A DNA stretch of 64,000 bases from Thermococcus camini (GCF_904067545.1 NZ_LR881183.1:1-64000), one strand, 5' to 3'; shown: positions 43,741-51,833, counted from the first letter of the stretch. The notes: generated from the letters alone by a model not told the origin. Numbers and translations: made by a program.

Positions 43741-44270
43741 TTTTGTTCAGTTTGGCTCTTTGTTGTAGTGTTGATATAAGCAATGTATAGTGCGGTAGTT
43801 ATCACTCCTAAAATTACTGTTGTGTGATTCCTAATAACCGCTATTAGGGCCCAAAGTCCCAATAGTGTGATCATTATATCGGCTCTTCCAGGCTTTTGGC
43901 GTAAGGAGATTATTCCCAGTCCGTCCAGCAGGGCTATAGATGCTACCTTGAGGACAGTGGTAAAGTCTTTGGCATTCCCTTTGATTACCATGTAGCTTAC
44001 TTCAATAAACCAGACGAGAAGTACAATAATGTGATCACTTGGAGATCTTTTGCTTTTCTTGTTTTGGGTTCTAATCAGAGAATAGGGTATCCCAAATGAG
44101 AGAATTCCAAATCCTAAGCCTATAAGAGGAACCTCAAAGGACTTGCTAAGTGTTAGTACTTCCAGAGATAGCAGCGAAAAAGCAAAAGAAAGCTGAAGTA
44201 CTCTCTTCCAGTCAGGATAGGCCATGAGTCCTAAAATCGGAATGAGAAAGATAAGGTGAATGACGTCCAT
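43719..44270 (-). CDS. Multi-pass membrane protein, immunity-like (cassette C)
   Basis: About 183 aa from ATG 44270 (GGTGATTGCGA upstream; TTG 44276 is too close). Roughly five to six hydrophobic segments: VIHLIFLIPILGLMAYP, a Leu-rich pair, HIIVLLVWFIEVSYMVI, and two more. There is no transporter motif. It directly follows linker remnant C, in the place an immunity gene holds after a toxin C-terminus, but its cognate C-terminal domain is missing. Its extreme C-terminus is encoded by linker remnant D in another frame, showing it was truncated or extended by recombination. Confidence 0.6.
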   Translation of the reverse strand: MDVIHLIFLIPILGLMAYPDWKRVLQLSFAFSLLSLEVLTLSKSFEVPLIGLGFGILSFGIPYSLIRTQNKKSKRSPSDHIIVLLVWFIEVSYMVIKGNAKDFTTVLKVASIALLDGLGIISLRQKPGRADIMITLLGLWALIAVIRNHTTVILGVITTALYIAYINTTTKSQTEQKKNTGAK

Positions 44271-44306
44271 TCGCAATCACCCCGTAATGTAGTCAAGGTA
44301 ACCAAA

Positions 44307-44410
44307 TTGTCAAGGAAGAGTTTAAACGCATGATTACTAACTCCGGGAAGATTATACGCGAGCGTTAGTATTGAGTCACCATTAGCATTTGCTGGAATTT
44401 TGGCTTCAAT
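44307..44410 (-). repeat. Linker-homology remnant C
   Basis: About 104 nt align without gaps to 48001-48104 of the main surface gene (offset 3,694). The encoded IEAKIPANANGDSI...KLFLDN is the same in both. The copy is cut off on both sides: upstream by the end of the previous membrane gene and downstream directly before the ribosome site of the 44270 gene. No C-terminal domain remains. Confidence 0.85.
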
Positions 44411-44427
44411 TATCCTTATCATCGTCA

Positions 44428-44955
44428 TCACTTTTTGCTTACTTTCTCTTTCTCCATATTTTTGGACCTCCTGAGTTCTGTTGGGAGGAGATAAGTAATA
44501 TATATGGCAATTAAGATAACCGCTTGTATCCCGAAAATTACATGGTACCACGTTACAATGGATAGCGGTGGGATTAACACCATTGATAATGCTTTTATCG
44601 GACTCTCCTTTAGCTTTAGGTCCTCCGTTAATTCCTTTAGGAAGATAAGCACACTATCAATCTTGAAGAGTGGCAGGAATAGCCATGCCAACCACAGAAT
44701 TGCTGCAAGACCTCCCAAGAACTCCATTCCCGCCATCACTGCCGCCATTGACAACCATAACGGGGCAAACACCTTTAGTTCAAATCCAAAACGCTCATCC
44801 TCCCACCAAGGGAGCATTATAACCAGCGCCGTCAAATACAGGTTCAGCTGAAGCAACGGATAAGCAGTTTCAGCGTAACAGTCGCCGGTGTAAAATAAAT
44901 AAACCAGAGAGAGCAGGCCGATAATAGCTGGAATGTATCTGAGCAATCCCTTCAT
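44428..44955 (-). CDS. Multi-pass membrane protein, immunity-like (cassette B, second)
   Basis: About 175 aa from ATG 44955, whose AUGA overlaps the stop of the preceding gene; GGAGGC lies upstream. The long N-terminal extension in frame is spurious. Four to five hydrophobic segments (YIPAIIGLLSLVYLFY, LYLTALVIMLPWW, PLWLSMAAVMAGMEFLGGLAAILWLAWLFLPL, VTWYHVIFGIQAVILIAIYI) and a charged tail. Coupled to the 45668 gene. Nothing recognised in databases by memory; immunity is inferred from position. Confidence 0.6.
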   Translation of the reverse strand: MKGLLRYIPAIIGLLSLVYLFYTGDCYAETAYPLLQLNLYLTALVIMLPWWEDERFGFELKVFAPLWLSMAAVMAGMEFLGGLAAILWLAWLFLPLFKIDSVLIFLKELTEDLKLKESPIKALSMVLIPPLSIVTWYHVIFGIQAVILIAIYITYLLPTELRRSKNMEKEKVSKK

Positions 44956-45668
44956 GTTCCGCCTCCTTCGACGTCTTTTGTTCTTAGTGATGTCATCATC
45001 ACAAGTGTTAAGAGTAGTGCCCATACAATGGGGCCGACAATCAGCAGTAAAAGGCCTGCCCAAAGGTCCACTGTAGTCGGAACTAATTGGATGTACAAGA
45101 ATATATAAACCCACGGTGTGAGTTTGATGATTTTCTTCTTGGTAGATTCATTTTGTGAGCTAGCTAATTTGTAAAGGACAACAAATACTATCACTTCACA
45201 GATAATGAGGAAAATCCTATACACAGATGCCTCTGAGATGACGAACAGTTTGTAATTAATCCCCACAAGGCTTACGATGGCTATTATCGCAAGAAGCAAA
45301 GGGGCAACTTTACCCATATTGAAAACCATTTCCAAGAGCAAAGTCCAGCGTACGTTCCTTAAATCCAAATACACGAAAAACCAGAATGCCGGCAAACCGA
45401 CAAAAATAAGTATCCTAACAGGAAGTGAGGCTTTTATGCTTGCGGCCATCAAAAAACCTAACCAATAAAAGAAGAACCCTGCAAACTTGGGATCATCCCC
45501 AACGTATACTAAGAAAAACAGGATTAGAATTACAGGCATTGTCAGCAATCCTAGAACTTTGGTTGAATGAGCACCTTCATGATGCAAGAGAATTGCAATT
45601 CCTAACTGTGAAAGAATAAATAAAAAGAGGGACTTCCATATCCCCCTGGATGATACCCTTTCTGACAT
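44952..45668 (-). CDS. Multi-pass membrane protein, immunity-like (cassette B, first)
   Basis: 238 aa with about seven hydrophobic segments. The ATG lies 3 nt from the stop of the C-terminal cassette B gene, with GGAGGGGATGATGA upstream, so translation would follow directly. LLIVGPIVWALLLTLVMM forms the last helix. Such proteins directly after a variable C-terminal domain are candidates for immunity against a membrane-acting toxin. No homology to the A1 or C membrane proteins is evident by eye. Confidence 0.62.
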   Translation of the reverse strand: MSERVSSRGIWKSLFLFILSQLGIAILLHHEGAHSTKVLGLLTMPVILILFFLVYVGDDPKFAGFFFYWLGFLMAASIKASLPVRILIFVGLPAFWFFVYLDLRNVRWTLLLEMVFNMGKVAPLLLAIIAIVSLVGINYKLFVISEASVYRIFLIICEVIVFVVLYKLASSQNESTKKKIIKLTPWVYIFLYIQLVPTTVDLWAGLLLLIVGPIVWALLLTLVMMTSLRTKDVEGGGT

Positions 45669-45671
45669 TCA

Positions 45672-46379
45672 TCATCCCCTCCACCATGTTATAGCATACT
45701 CTTTCATCCAATTGGCAAGCCAATTGACACTTATCTGTCCGATTATTGGTTTTACCTTCTCCTTGACTCCTGGTGGAAGCTTATTGAGGGCATCTTCGAT
45801 AAACTTGATATTAGCAATAGGCTGAACTTTTGATCCAAGTTTGTACGTTAAGTATGTATCGGCAGCAATGTCTGCAACTACTGCTATGTGGTCTACTTCC
45901 ACGTAGGCACTGCTTTGAAGAGTGAAGCGCCGAATCCCAAGTTTATCAAAAGGTACGTCGTGAATTATTTTTACTGGAACCCTTGCTCCATAAATCCCCT
46001 CCACCTGAATATCATTCCGCGCATCTTCCCAATAGGGGAATATGTCCCCAATGAGAAAGATATCGGGTTTTGATATTTTGAAGTGTGCGGTGGAAGTTAT
46101 GGTGGCGTAACCTCCGGCGGGTATTGTTTTGGGATCAATGTAACTGACCACTGGTGAAGAGCTTCCTGATGGCAATTGCAGATACTTGTTTAATATTGAA
46201 ACATTAATATCCGAAACGATGTTTCCTGTCACTTTTAAGTCGTAACTGTATCCGTTGTAAATCGTTAATCGACAAGTGAGGGTTGCCTCATAGTTTCCCA
46301 TATTGTACTTGAAGTGTATTGGATCACATTCTGATGTTACATGTTTGAGTTGATCGCCAGTTTTCACTTCCACTTTCAC
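45672..46379 (-). CDS. Orphan C-terminal cassette B of the surface/toxin-like protein
   Basis: Open frame runs from an in-frame TAG at 46443-46445 to 45672 with no ATG; the only plausible start is GTG 46379, inside the linker, and there is no clear ribosome site or promoter. The first 45 residues (VEVKTGDQLKHVTSECD...YEATLTCRLTIYN) match the linker of the main protein at about 47.85-47.95 kb; upstream of GTG 46379 the match continues as PNGKGEEHWSEV. The remaining 190 residues are unrelated to the main protein's C-terminus, apart from a Trp-rich end. This is the structure of a silent C-terminal toxin cassette. The toxic activity is inferred. Confidence 0.65.
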   Translation of the reverse strand: MKVEVKTGDQLKHVTSECDPIHFKYNMGNYEATLTCRLTIYNGYSYDLKVTGNIVSDINVSILNKYLQLPSGSSSPVVSYIDPKTIPAGGYATITSTAHFKISKPDIFLIGDIFPYWEDARNDIQVEGIYGARVPVKIIHDVPFDKLGIRRFTLQSSAYVEVDHIAVVADIAADTYLTYKLGSKVQPIANIKFIEDALNKLPPGVKEKVKPIIGQISVNWLANWMKEYAITWWRG

Positions 46380-46383
46380 TTCG

Positions 46384-46413
46384 CTCCAGTGTTCTTCTCC
46401 TTTTCCGTTGGGT
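46384..46413 (-). repeat. 30-nt identical recombination tract (copy in cassette B)
   Basis: Identical over 30 nt to 47959-47988 in the main gene and encoding PNGKGEEHWS in both. Homology is interrupted upstream at cassette B, so this tract marks the left edge of the shared linker. Confidence 0.85.
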
Positions 46414-46465
46414 TCTCTGTCATAGTAAAACCCGAAGCTAATCTAAATGACACCTAGCTGCCACT

Positions 46466-46801
46466 TTATTGTATTCGATTGTCATCTAGCATCTTCGGTA
46501 GTATTGTATGAATTCCCCAGCTTGTGGAGACACTCCATAATGTTCCGAGGGAGAGAGCGAGAGTAATGTTATCTGTCACTGCCCATTCTGGAAGGAAATA
46601 TCGTGGAAAGCTAACTACAATGACTATCATGGTTTTCTCCTCAAAGGGTAGCTTTTTCTTCCAATATACGGCAAGGAATCCAACAATATAAGTGGTTATT
46701 ATAAATTGTGGGATTAAGTACTTTGTGTGATAAAACGTAATTGCTAGAGAGATAAAAAACATAAAAGCAGGGATCACAAATCTGTTCTTAACTGCTGGCA
46801 T
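46466..46801 (-). CDS. Small membrane protein, immunity-like (cassette A, second)
   Basis: 111 aa with three to four hydrophobic segments (FVIPAFMFFISLAITFY, FIITTYIVGFLAVYW, TMIVIVVSFPRYF). GAGGTGATGTAA precedes the ATG, 15 bp after the stop of the A1 gene. Second of the two membrane proteins that directly follow the main surface gene. No motif recognised. Confidence 0.6.
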   Translation of the reverse strand: MPAVKNRFVIPAFMFFISLAITFYHTKYLIPQFIITTYIVGFLAVYWKKKLPFEEKTMIVIVVSFPRYFLPEWAVTDNITLALSLGTLWSVSTSWGIHTILPKMLDDNRIQ

Positions 46802-46816
46802 TTACATCACCTCTAA

Positions 46817-47338
46817 CTATACGCACAATCCTGAAACTAGTAATACTGTCGTCACGACTGTCAAGATTGTGTATATGTTAAACACAAATTTGAACACCGC
46901 TTTTTTGAAATTCGACAAAGTGAAAAAGAAAAGACCCGTGCCCAGTCCAACTGTAATAGAAAGGAGAACACTGTGAGTGGCAAGGTACACCGCAATCAAT
47001 GGAACAACCTCAAACAAAATTAGTAACAGAGTTAGGGCGAGAATGTTTCTCGGGTTCCAGTCTTGTCTCTTTCTTCCTGAAAGGAAGTCATCAAGACGTC
47101 CGTCTATATCTATTAATGAGTAGTACCCAACACTCGTGAGATAAAATACCAACACTGGTACTAACAATCCCCATAGCTTGGAATCAGAGACTAAGAGTAT
47201 TTTTCCTGCTATGTACAATGAAAGCAAAAAGGTAATGGACACCTTGAATCCTTTTGTAGTGTCCCCGTGATATGTAAATACTCCATAAATACCGGAAAAA
47301 ACTAAGATAGAAAGAATCAGTAGCTTCTCGCCTAACAT
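46817..47338 (-). CDS. Multi-pass membrane protein, immunity-like (cassette A, first)
   Basis: About 173 aa from ATG 47338; a G6 tract lies 6 nt upstream, while ATG 47344 would have no spacing. Five to six hydrophobic segments. It starts 13 bp after the stop of the large surface protein gene, so it is co-translated with it. The position immediately after the variable C-terminus is where the cognate immunity gene is found in polymorphic toxin loci. Confidence 0.62.
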   Translation of the reverse strand: MLGEKLLILSILVFSGIYGVFTYHGDTTKGFKVSITFLLSLYIAGKILLVSDSKLWGLLVPVLVFYLTSVGYYSLIDIDGRLDDFLSGRKRQDWNPRNILALTLLLILFEVVPLIAVYLATHSVLLSITVGLGTGLFFFTLSNFKKAVFKFVFNIYTILTVVTTVLLVSGLCV

Positions 47339-47351
47339 GTTCATCCCCCCA

Positions 47352-50105
47352 TCAATTTTGGAGTTTTGGCCAAGTCCATCTAAAGAAACTAACTATATAG
47401 GGCCATGAGTTTTTTAAAGCACTTACGACTTCACCATTGCGTGCTAGTCTTAGTATTGTTATTCCCGCCTTAATATCTGCTCCAACGAGTATGACATTCG
47501 TTCCAACGTCCACTATCACGTCTTTGCTGTCCTGCTTTATGTTTATTATGTCAGTGCCTGTAAATGTAATGTCATTTCCGTTCTGTGGGGATATTATGTA
47601 TTTCAGTGATATCGAGACATAGGCTCCAGACAAGTCTTTTTCAAGGGTCATTAGTCCTGTGCGTGCTGTGTTCCTAAAGATTATTGTGGCAGTCTCGGAA
47701 CTCTGCACTAAGTTGGGATACTCAACTTCCCATGAGGAACTGAGAGTGTCCGCAAAATCTAGGTTGTCAACATGCCATTCCTTAACACCCCCAGAGTTCA
47801 AGTAGATATTCTCTTGTGTGGGGTTATAAACAAATGCCCTGCACACTAATGTGGCCTTGTATTCTATACCATTCCAGTTAAATTTAGCATCATCGCATTC
47901 AAAGCCCACTTGCTTTAACTCCGTCCCGTTCATCGGTTTCACTTCCACCCTCACTTCACTCCAGTGTTCTTCTCCTTTTCCGTTGGGTTTTCCATCGTAA
48001 TTGTCTAGGAAGAGCTTGATCGTGTGAGTGCCGACTCCAACGATGTTCCGTCTGGGCGTTATTATGGAATCACCGTTAGCGTTTGCTGGGATCTTGGCTT
48101 CGATGCCTATAGACTCATTTCCGAATTCAATGAATCCTTTAACTGTAATTGATGACCCATCGTAATTCCATGCCTTCACTTGGAGATACACTTCTCCACC
48201 ACCCTCAAGCTCAGTCGGGTAAGCGGCCAACTTAATACCGAACCTGTCATTAAAGTTTTGGATTATAATCGACTTTGTCTCGCTGGCTTCGAGGTCCCAT
48301 GGGTTGTTTGAGTTAGCGGGTCTTGAAGTGACCTTCACTTTTATACTGTGCTCACCTATAGGAAAGGCGCTTGGAACGTTCCAGGTGAGCGTCAACACGG
48401 TGCTTGACCCTCCTTTGACATACGTCTCAATCGTTTGAACCGGAGGGAGTTTGTCGTCGATTATCAGTTCTACTTTTGCATCTCTGTCATCATCGTATGT
48501 GCTGTCGAGCTGTACCTTAAAGCTGACGGTATTTCCTCTGCGGGCAGTTGATGGCCAGTCCAGTGGGGTGATTTTGATTCTTGGAGAGTCCCCATCTGGG
48601 CTAGGTTTGACTTCTATGGTACCGTTGAACTTCTTGTAGTACTGTCCCACCTTGAAGTAGCCCTCGTACTTGTAAGTTCCCTGCTTGGGATAATTGATGC
48701 GTTCAATGTACACGGTCGAGTAGTCGAATCCCTGAAGCGAAAGAGAACCGGTGAACTCTTTGAATTTACTTTCTATAAGGTTATTTTCGACTATGTACGG
48801 TACTTCAACTTTCAGAGAATAGTTGCCAGTAACGCTGAAGGGATTGAGGTTGCTAACTTTTATTTTGAATTGGACGGAGTCACCCTCTTCAATATTTCCG
48901 CTCTGAGGGATTGTTGTGACTTCAACGTCTATGTTCTTTGTGGGGTCGTATTGAAGCTTTATCGTTGAGGAGTACCCCTCAACGGCTTGGCGTATTGAAT
49001 ATTTTGAGGAAGTATCATCTGGATTTAAGCCGCTTTTTGAGTTGGTGCGATATTCTGTGGTGAACTGATACGTCACCTTAATCTTTCCGCTGACTTCCAC
49101 TTCGTAATCCCCATAAACTCTTCCGCTGATTGTACTCTCAACTGTGATGGTTTCCCCGTTGTTTATAGCTCCGATGTTTTTGGAGTACTTAAGTTCCGTT
49201 CCTTTGATATCTACCGTTACGTTTGTGGCGCTTGCTCCACTAACCGTGATGTCCATGGAGACCTTGTATGTTGCATAGTCTGTTGATACTTCGACTGGAG
49301 TGATCGCTATATGGTTTATCTCTAAGATTTTCTGATTGTCTTCTGGATTCAGGGCTATTGTGGTGATTTCATCAGCAGGGGTTATTGTGACTATGCTAGT
49401 AAAGGGTTCTGTTGATATTGTGGGCTCTTCTGTAGAGCCTGCATATACTGGCTGTACAGGGAGTTTCGGGTTTATTGGATATATCGGCTCTATGGGTTTT
49501 ATTGGTTCATCTTTTTTTCTAGTTCTATAATTCTCGCTTTTGACTATTACGACCTTTAGAGAATCTTTTAATTCGGCAACTTTCTGGTGTAACATACTCT
49601 CAGTTTCCCAATTTTCGTTTCCAGACGCTATTGCGGTTGCCAATGTGAGAACATTATCCAGTAATTTGTAGGTATTTAATGCATTGTGCCAGTAATAAGT
49701 AGTAGTATTCCAGATTAGATAATCGCCATCTGGAATAGTAACTAGCACTGTGAAGACTAAGGAACCGTTTGTGGTATGGTTGACACTCTTGATCATTCCT
49801 GTTTGGGTTACAACTTTCTCATCTTTGAGGAAGGTCAGATTACCGGATATTTTTACACCAGTCAGCAGTTCATACATTGAATCTCTCAACTGACGAGCTT
49901 TCTTCTCCATCTCCTTGTAATTCCTGGAGGAGTAAGATTTATAGAATTCAAGCCAGCCTTTGGCGAGTGTTGGGTTTATTATCTCATTGCCACTGGTCTG
50001 CTGGAATTCGGCAGAACGAGTCCACTTCCATTTTTTTGAGCGTCCATGTTTCGTACTCGTTGTATTTGAAGGCAACATCAATGAAAGCCATGGAGAAGTT
50101 TTCAA
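47352..50105 (-). CDS. Large secreted toxin-like/surface protein, main body and C-terminus (frame-shifted from its N-terminus)
   Basis: Open frame of 917 codons, but its first 31 residues are out-of-frame sequence. The real protein enters here from the 49984-50595 frame at the A7 tract 50031-50037, continuing SAEFQQTSGNEIINP. Joined length is about 1,080 aa. Order: helical region to about residue 330; Pro-rich spacer (EPIKPIEPIYPINPKLP); several Ig/CARDB-like beta domains (VTIPQSGNIEEGDSVQFKIKVS; TSRPANSNNPW); the linker IEAKIPANANGDSI...GKGEEHWSEVRVEVK at about 47.9-48.1 kb; then a C-terminal domain of about 170 residues not shared with cassette B. It may be a surface-displayed toxin carrier; no known toxin motif is recognised. 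Confidence 0.7.
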   Translation of the reverse strand: MKTSPWLSLMLPSNTTSTKHGRSKKWKWTRSAEFQQTSGNEIINPTLAKGWLEFYKSYSSRNYKEMEKKARQLRDSMYELLTGVKISGNLTFLKDEKVVTQTGMIKSVNHTTNGSLVFTVLVTIPDGDYLIWNTTTYYWHNALNTYKLLDNVLTLATAIASGNENWETESMLHQKVAELKDSLKVVIVKSENYRTRKKDEPIKPIEPIYPINPKLPVQPVYAGSTEEPTISTEPFTSIVTITPADEITTIALNPEDNQKILEINHIAITPVEVSTDYATYKVSMDITVSGASATNVTVDIKGTELKYSKNIGAINNGETITVESTISGRVYGDYEVEVSGKIKVTYQFTTEYRTNSKSGLNPDDTSSKYSIRQAVEGYSSTIKLQYDPTKNIDVEVTTIPQSGNIEEGDSVQFKIKVSNLNPFSVTGNYSLKVEVPYIVENNLIESKFKEFTGSLSLQGFDYSTVYIERINYPKQGTYKYEGYFKVGQYYKKFNGTIEVKPSPDGDSPRIKITPLDWPSTARRGNTVSFKVQLDSTYDDDRDAKVELIIDDKLPPVQTIETYVKGGSSTVLTLTWNVPSAFPIGEHSIKVKVTSRPANSNNPWDLEASETKSIIIQNFNDRFGIKLAAYPTELEGGGEVYLQVKAWNYDGSSITVKGFIEFGNESIGIEAKIPANANGDSIITPRRNIVGVGTHTIKLFLDNYDGKPNGKGEEHWSEVRVEVKPMNGTELKQVGFECDDAKFNWNGIEYKATLVCRAFVYNPTQENIYLNSGGVKEWHVDNLDFADTLSSSWEVEYPNLVQSSETATIIFRNTARTGLMTLEKDLSGAYVSISLKYIISPQNGNDITFTGTDIINIKQDSKDVIVDVGTNVILVGADIKAGITILRLARNGEVVSALKNSWPYIVSFFRWTWPKLQN

Positions 50106-50595
50106 GAAAGGCCGTCATGTTGAAGTCCTCGTTAATCTCGTCAGCGTTCTTGACGATGTAATCTTCCAACGCCTGAATCTGCTCATCAGTCCATCCTTGA
50201 GCCTTCAAAGCTTCCACAGTCTCCTGGGGGAGGCCATTCTGGCTGATGTTTTGAGCCATTTCCTTTAACTCTTCCGCAGTGTAGTACGTCTTCACGCCGG
50301 AACCCTTCAATTCCTCCAGAGCCTGCCAGATTAAGGCTGAAATGTTTGCGGCATTCTCAGCACCAAGGCGAGAGTTTTGAATCAGTTCCACGGCAATGCT
50401 TTGAACCAGGAGATTGTAAGGTCCAGAGTGGTTGAGTTTGACAACGAGTTCGGCTTCCTTGTTGAGTATCTCCCAGAATTTCTCGTACGGGTCGTTCTGG
50501 GCTTCAACGCTAGTGGCGTAGGCTGTGCCTCCTGCTGCAGCCACTATCGATCCGAGCAGGAGGATTATCAACAACACTCCTACTGCCTTCCTCAT
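49984..50595 (-). CDS. N-terminal part of the large secreted toxin-like/surface protein
   Basis: 203 codons, of which the first 186 or so belong to the joined protein. The signal peptide is MRKAVGVLLIILLLGSIVAAAGG, followed by a helical acidic domain (KFWEILNKEAELVVKLNHSG; WTDEQIQALEDYIVKNADEINEDF). The frame is broken after YETWTLKK by A7 at 50031-50037; loss of one A would join it to the 47352-50105 frame. GGTGAAATCTCA precedes the ATG, and AATTTAAAAG lies upstream at about 50625-50634 as a promoter. Whether the shift is a mutation, a sequencing error, programmed slippage or phase variation cannot be decided from one sequence. Confidence 0.72.
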   Translation of the reverse strand: MRKAVGVLLIILLLGSIVAAAGGTAYATSVEAQNDPYEKFWEILNKEAELVVKLNHSGPYNLLVQSIAVELIQNSRLGAENAANISALIWQALEELKGSGVKTYYTAEELKEMAQNISQNGLPQETVEALKAQGWTDEQIQALEDYIVKNADEINEDFNMTAFLENFSMAFIDVAFKYNEYETWTLKKMEVDSFCRIPADQWQ

Positions 50596-50784
50596 TGAGA
50601 TTTCACCATAGTACTAATAAAAGTTAGAATTTAAAAGATTTTCCTATTCAAATTTGACACACTATACTAAATGGTATGCAAAAAACGGAAACTGCACGGG
50701 GAGACATGAAGCACTACCTTCTCAAGCCCCGTTTGGAGGTATCAAAAAGGGCTTATGGAAAAAGAGCTTGGGAAACAGCAAAAC

Positions 50785-50907
50785 CTATCTCTTCAACTCA
50801 ACCCCGAACTCCTTCGCCTTCCTCCTCATTCTCCACTCCTCGAGCTTCCTCACGAACGGGCAGCGGGAGCGCCAGTGCAGGTAGGCCTTCTTCAGCCTCT
50901 CCAGCAT
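50785..50907 (-). CDS. Small basic protein, 40 aa
   Basis: Begins 10 bp after the PLD lipoprotein stop, with GGTGGT 4 nt before the ATG. The sequence MLERLKKAYLHWRSRCPFVR and the rest, ending KEFGVELKR, is a charged, mostly helical peptide with 13 Arg/Lys. GC content and codon use are like the neighbouring genes. It is probably translated as the second gene of the PLD transcript. Function unknown. Confidence 0.6.
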   Translation of the reverse strand: MLERLKKAYLHWRSRCPFVRKLEEWRMRRKAKEFGVELKR

Positions 50908-50916
50908 TTTTACCAC

Positions 50917-51699
50917 CTAATATCCTCTCCTAATCTCCTCGAAGTACTCCAAGAGCGACTCCGCAATCTCCTGGGACTCGATTCTAACGCTCACCTCGTG
51001 ATTCCAGTCCAGCGCGGCCTCGCTCCAGTTGTGGCTTCCGATGTAAACCACCCCCCCGTCTATCACCACCATCTTTGTGTGGAGGGTTACCGAGGGGGAA
51101 TCAAAGACCACATCGACCCCGTTGGAGCGGAGATAGTCGTAGGTGGCCCTGTTGTCCTCGATGCCGTTTTCGAGTATCACGTGGACGCTCACTCCCCTTC
51201 TTCTTGCCTCCACCAGCGCCCTTATCAGGTCGTTGGCGTGGTCGTAGCTGTCGGTGGGGTCGTACTTCATCAGGAACATCGTGACGTAAACGCTCTCCCG
51301 CGCACCGCGTATGTCTTCGATGACGCTCCTGTAATACGCGTCGTCCACCAGTATTTCTACTGGAGGAGATTTTTCCCCGGCCTTTGACTTCTCCAGCAGG
51401 CAGTCGCGGTACTTCTCGCGGAGTTCATCTAAGCTCTCGCTCGTCCTGTCCAGCGTCGTGTTCAAAAGCCTTAGATTCTCCAGGCAGGCTGTTAGGTTTT
51501 TCCTCAGCTCCGTCTCGGCGCTGTGGTTTACGATGTACCTGGTCTCTGTCACGGTGATGGTTTCGGTGACCGTTCTGGTTTTTCCCAGGGTGGTGGTTTT
51601 TTCCGAGGTGGCTTTCAGGGTTGACGTGCTTCCGAGACATCCGGAAGTTACGAGCATTACCGCCACCAGTATTGCCAGGAGGTACACTTTTGACCGCAT
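50917..51699 (-). CDS. Phospholipase D-like lipoprotein
   Basis: 260 aa. The N-terminus is a lipoprotein signal (LLAILVAVMLVTSGC), followed by a Ser/Thr-rich spacer and a coiled coil (about residues 65-105). One PLD domain follows: a single HxK motif, HTKMVVIDGGVVYIGSHNWSEAAL, with Ser/Asn and Glu positions downstream. A single HKD motif is the arrangement of dimeric PLD nucleases/phospholipases such as Nuc. Being lipid-anchored outside the cell, it may act on DNA or lipid head groups; the substrate is not decided. Forms a unit with the 40-aa gene. Confidence 0.87.
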   Translation of the reverse strand: MRSKVYLLAILVAVMLVTSGCLGSTSTLKATSEKTTTLGKTRTVTETITVTETRYIVNHSAETELRKNLTACLENLRLLNTTLDRTSESLDELREKYRDCLLEKSKAGEKSPPVEILVDDAYYRSVIEDIRGARESVYVTMFLMKYDPTDSYDHANDLIRALVEARRRGVSVHVILENGIEDNRATYDYLRSNGVDVVFDSPSVTLHTKMVVIDGGVVYIGSHNWSEAALDWNHEVSVRIESQEIAESLLEYFEEIRRGY

Positions 51700-51776
51700 G
51701 GATGGTCGTGGGAGAATACGCCTTAAATCTTTAGCGGGTGAAACCTTTTAACGTCCTCCTCTTACCCTGGGTGATT

Positions 51777-51831
51777 GGGATGATGAGTCTGGAGCCCCCT
51801 GATCGGTGAGGAGGTTTCGCGGGGCTGACCG
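51777..51831 (+). ncRNA. C/D box sRNA (2'-O-methylation guide)
   Basis: C ATGATGA 51780-51786, 12-nt guide gtctggagcccc, D' CTGA 51799-51802, 3-nt loop, C' GTGAGGA 51806-51812, 12-nt guide ggtttcgcgggg, D CTGA 51825-51828. GG before the C box pairs with CC after the D box. An AACCTTTTAACG promoter box lies about 30 nt upstream. The D boxes point to a C in GGGGCUCCAGAC and a G in CCCCGCGAAACC; these target segments were not placed with certainty. Confidence 0.9.
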
Positions 51832-51833
51832 AG

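Noticed and set aside
44956-45114. N-terminal extension of the membrane protein that starts at 44955
   Set aside because: The 53 extra residues include an Arg6 run and lie over the end of the preceding gene; the ATG at 44955 overlaps its stop and has a ribosome site.
50654-51387. Plus-strand open frames opposite the PLD gene and the 40-aa gene
   Set aside because: Proline/serine/leucine-rich shadows of the minus-strand genes, with no family features.
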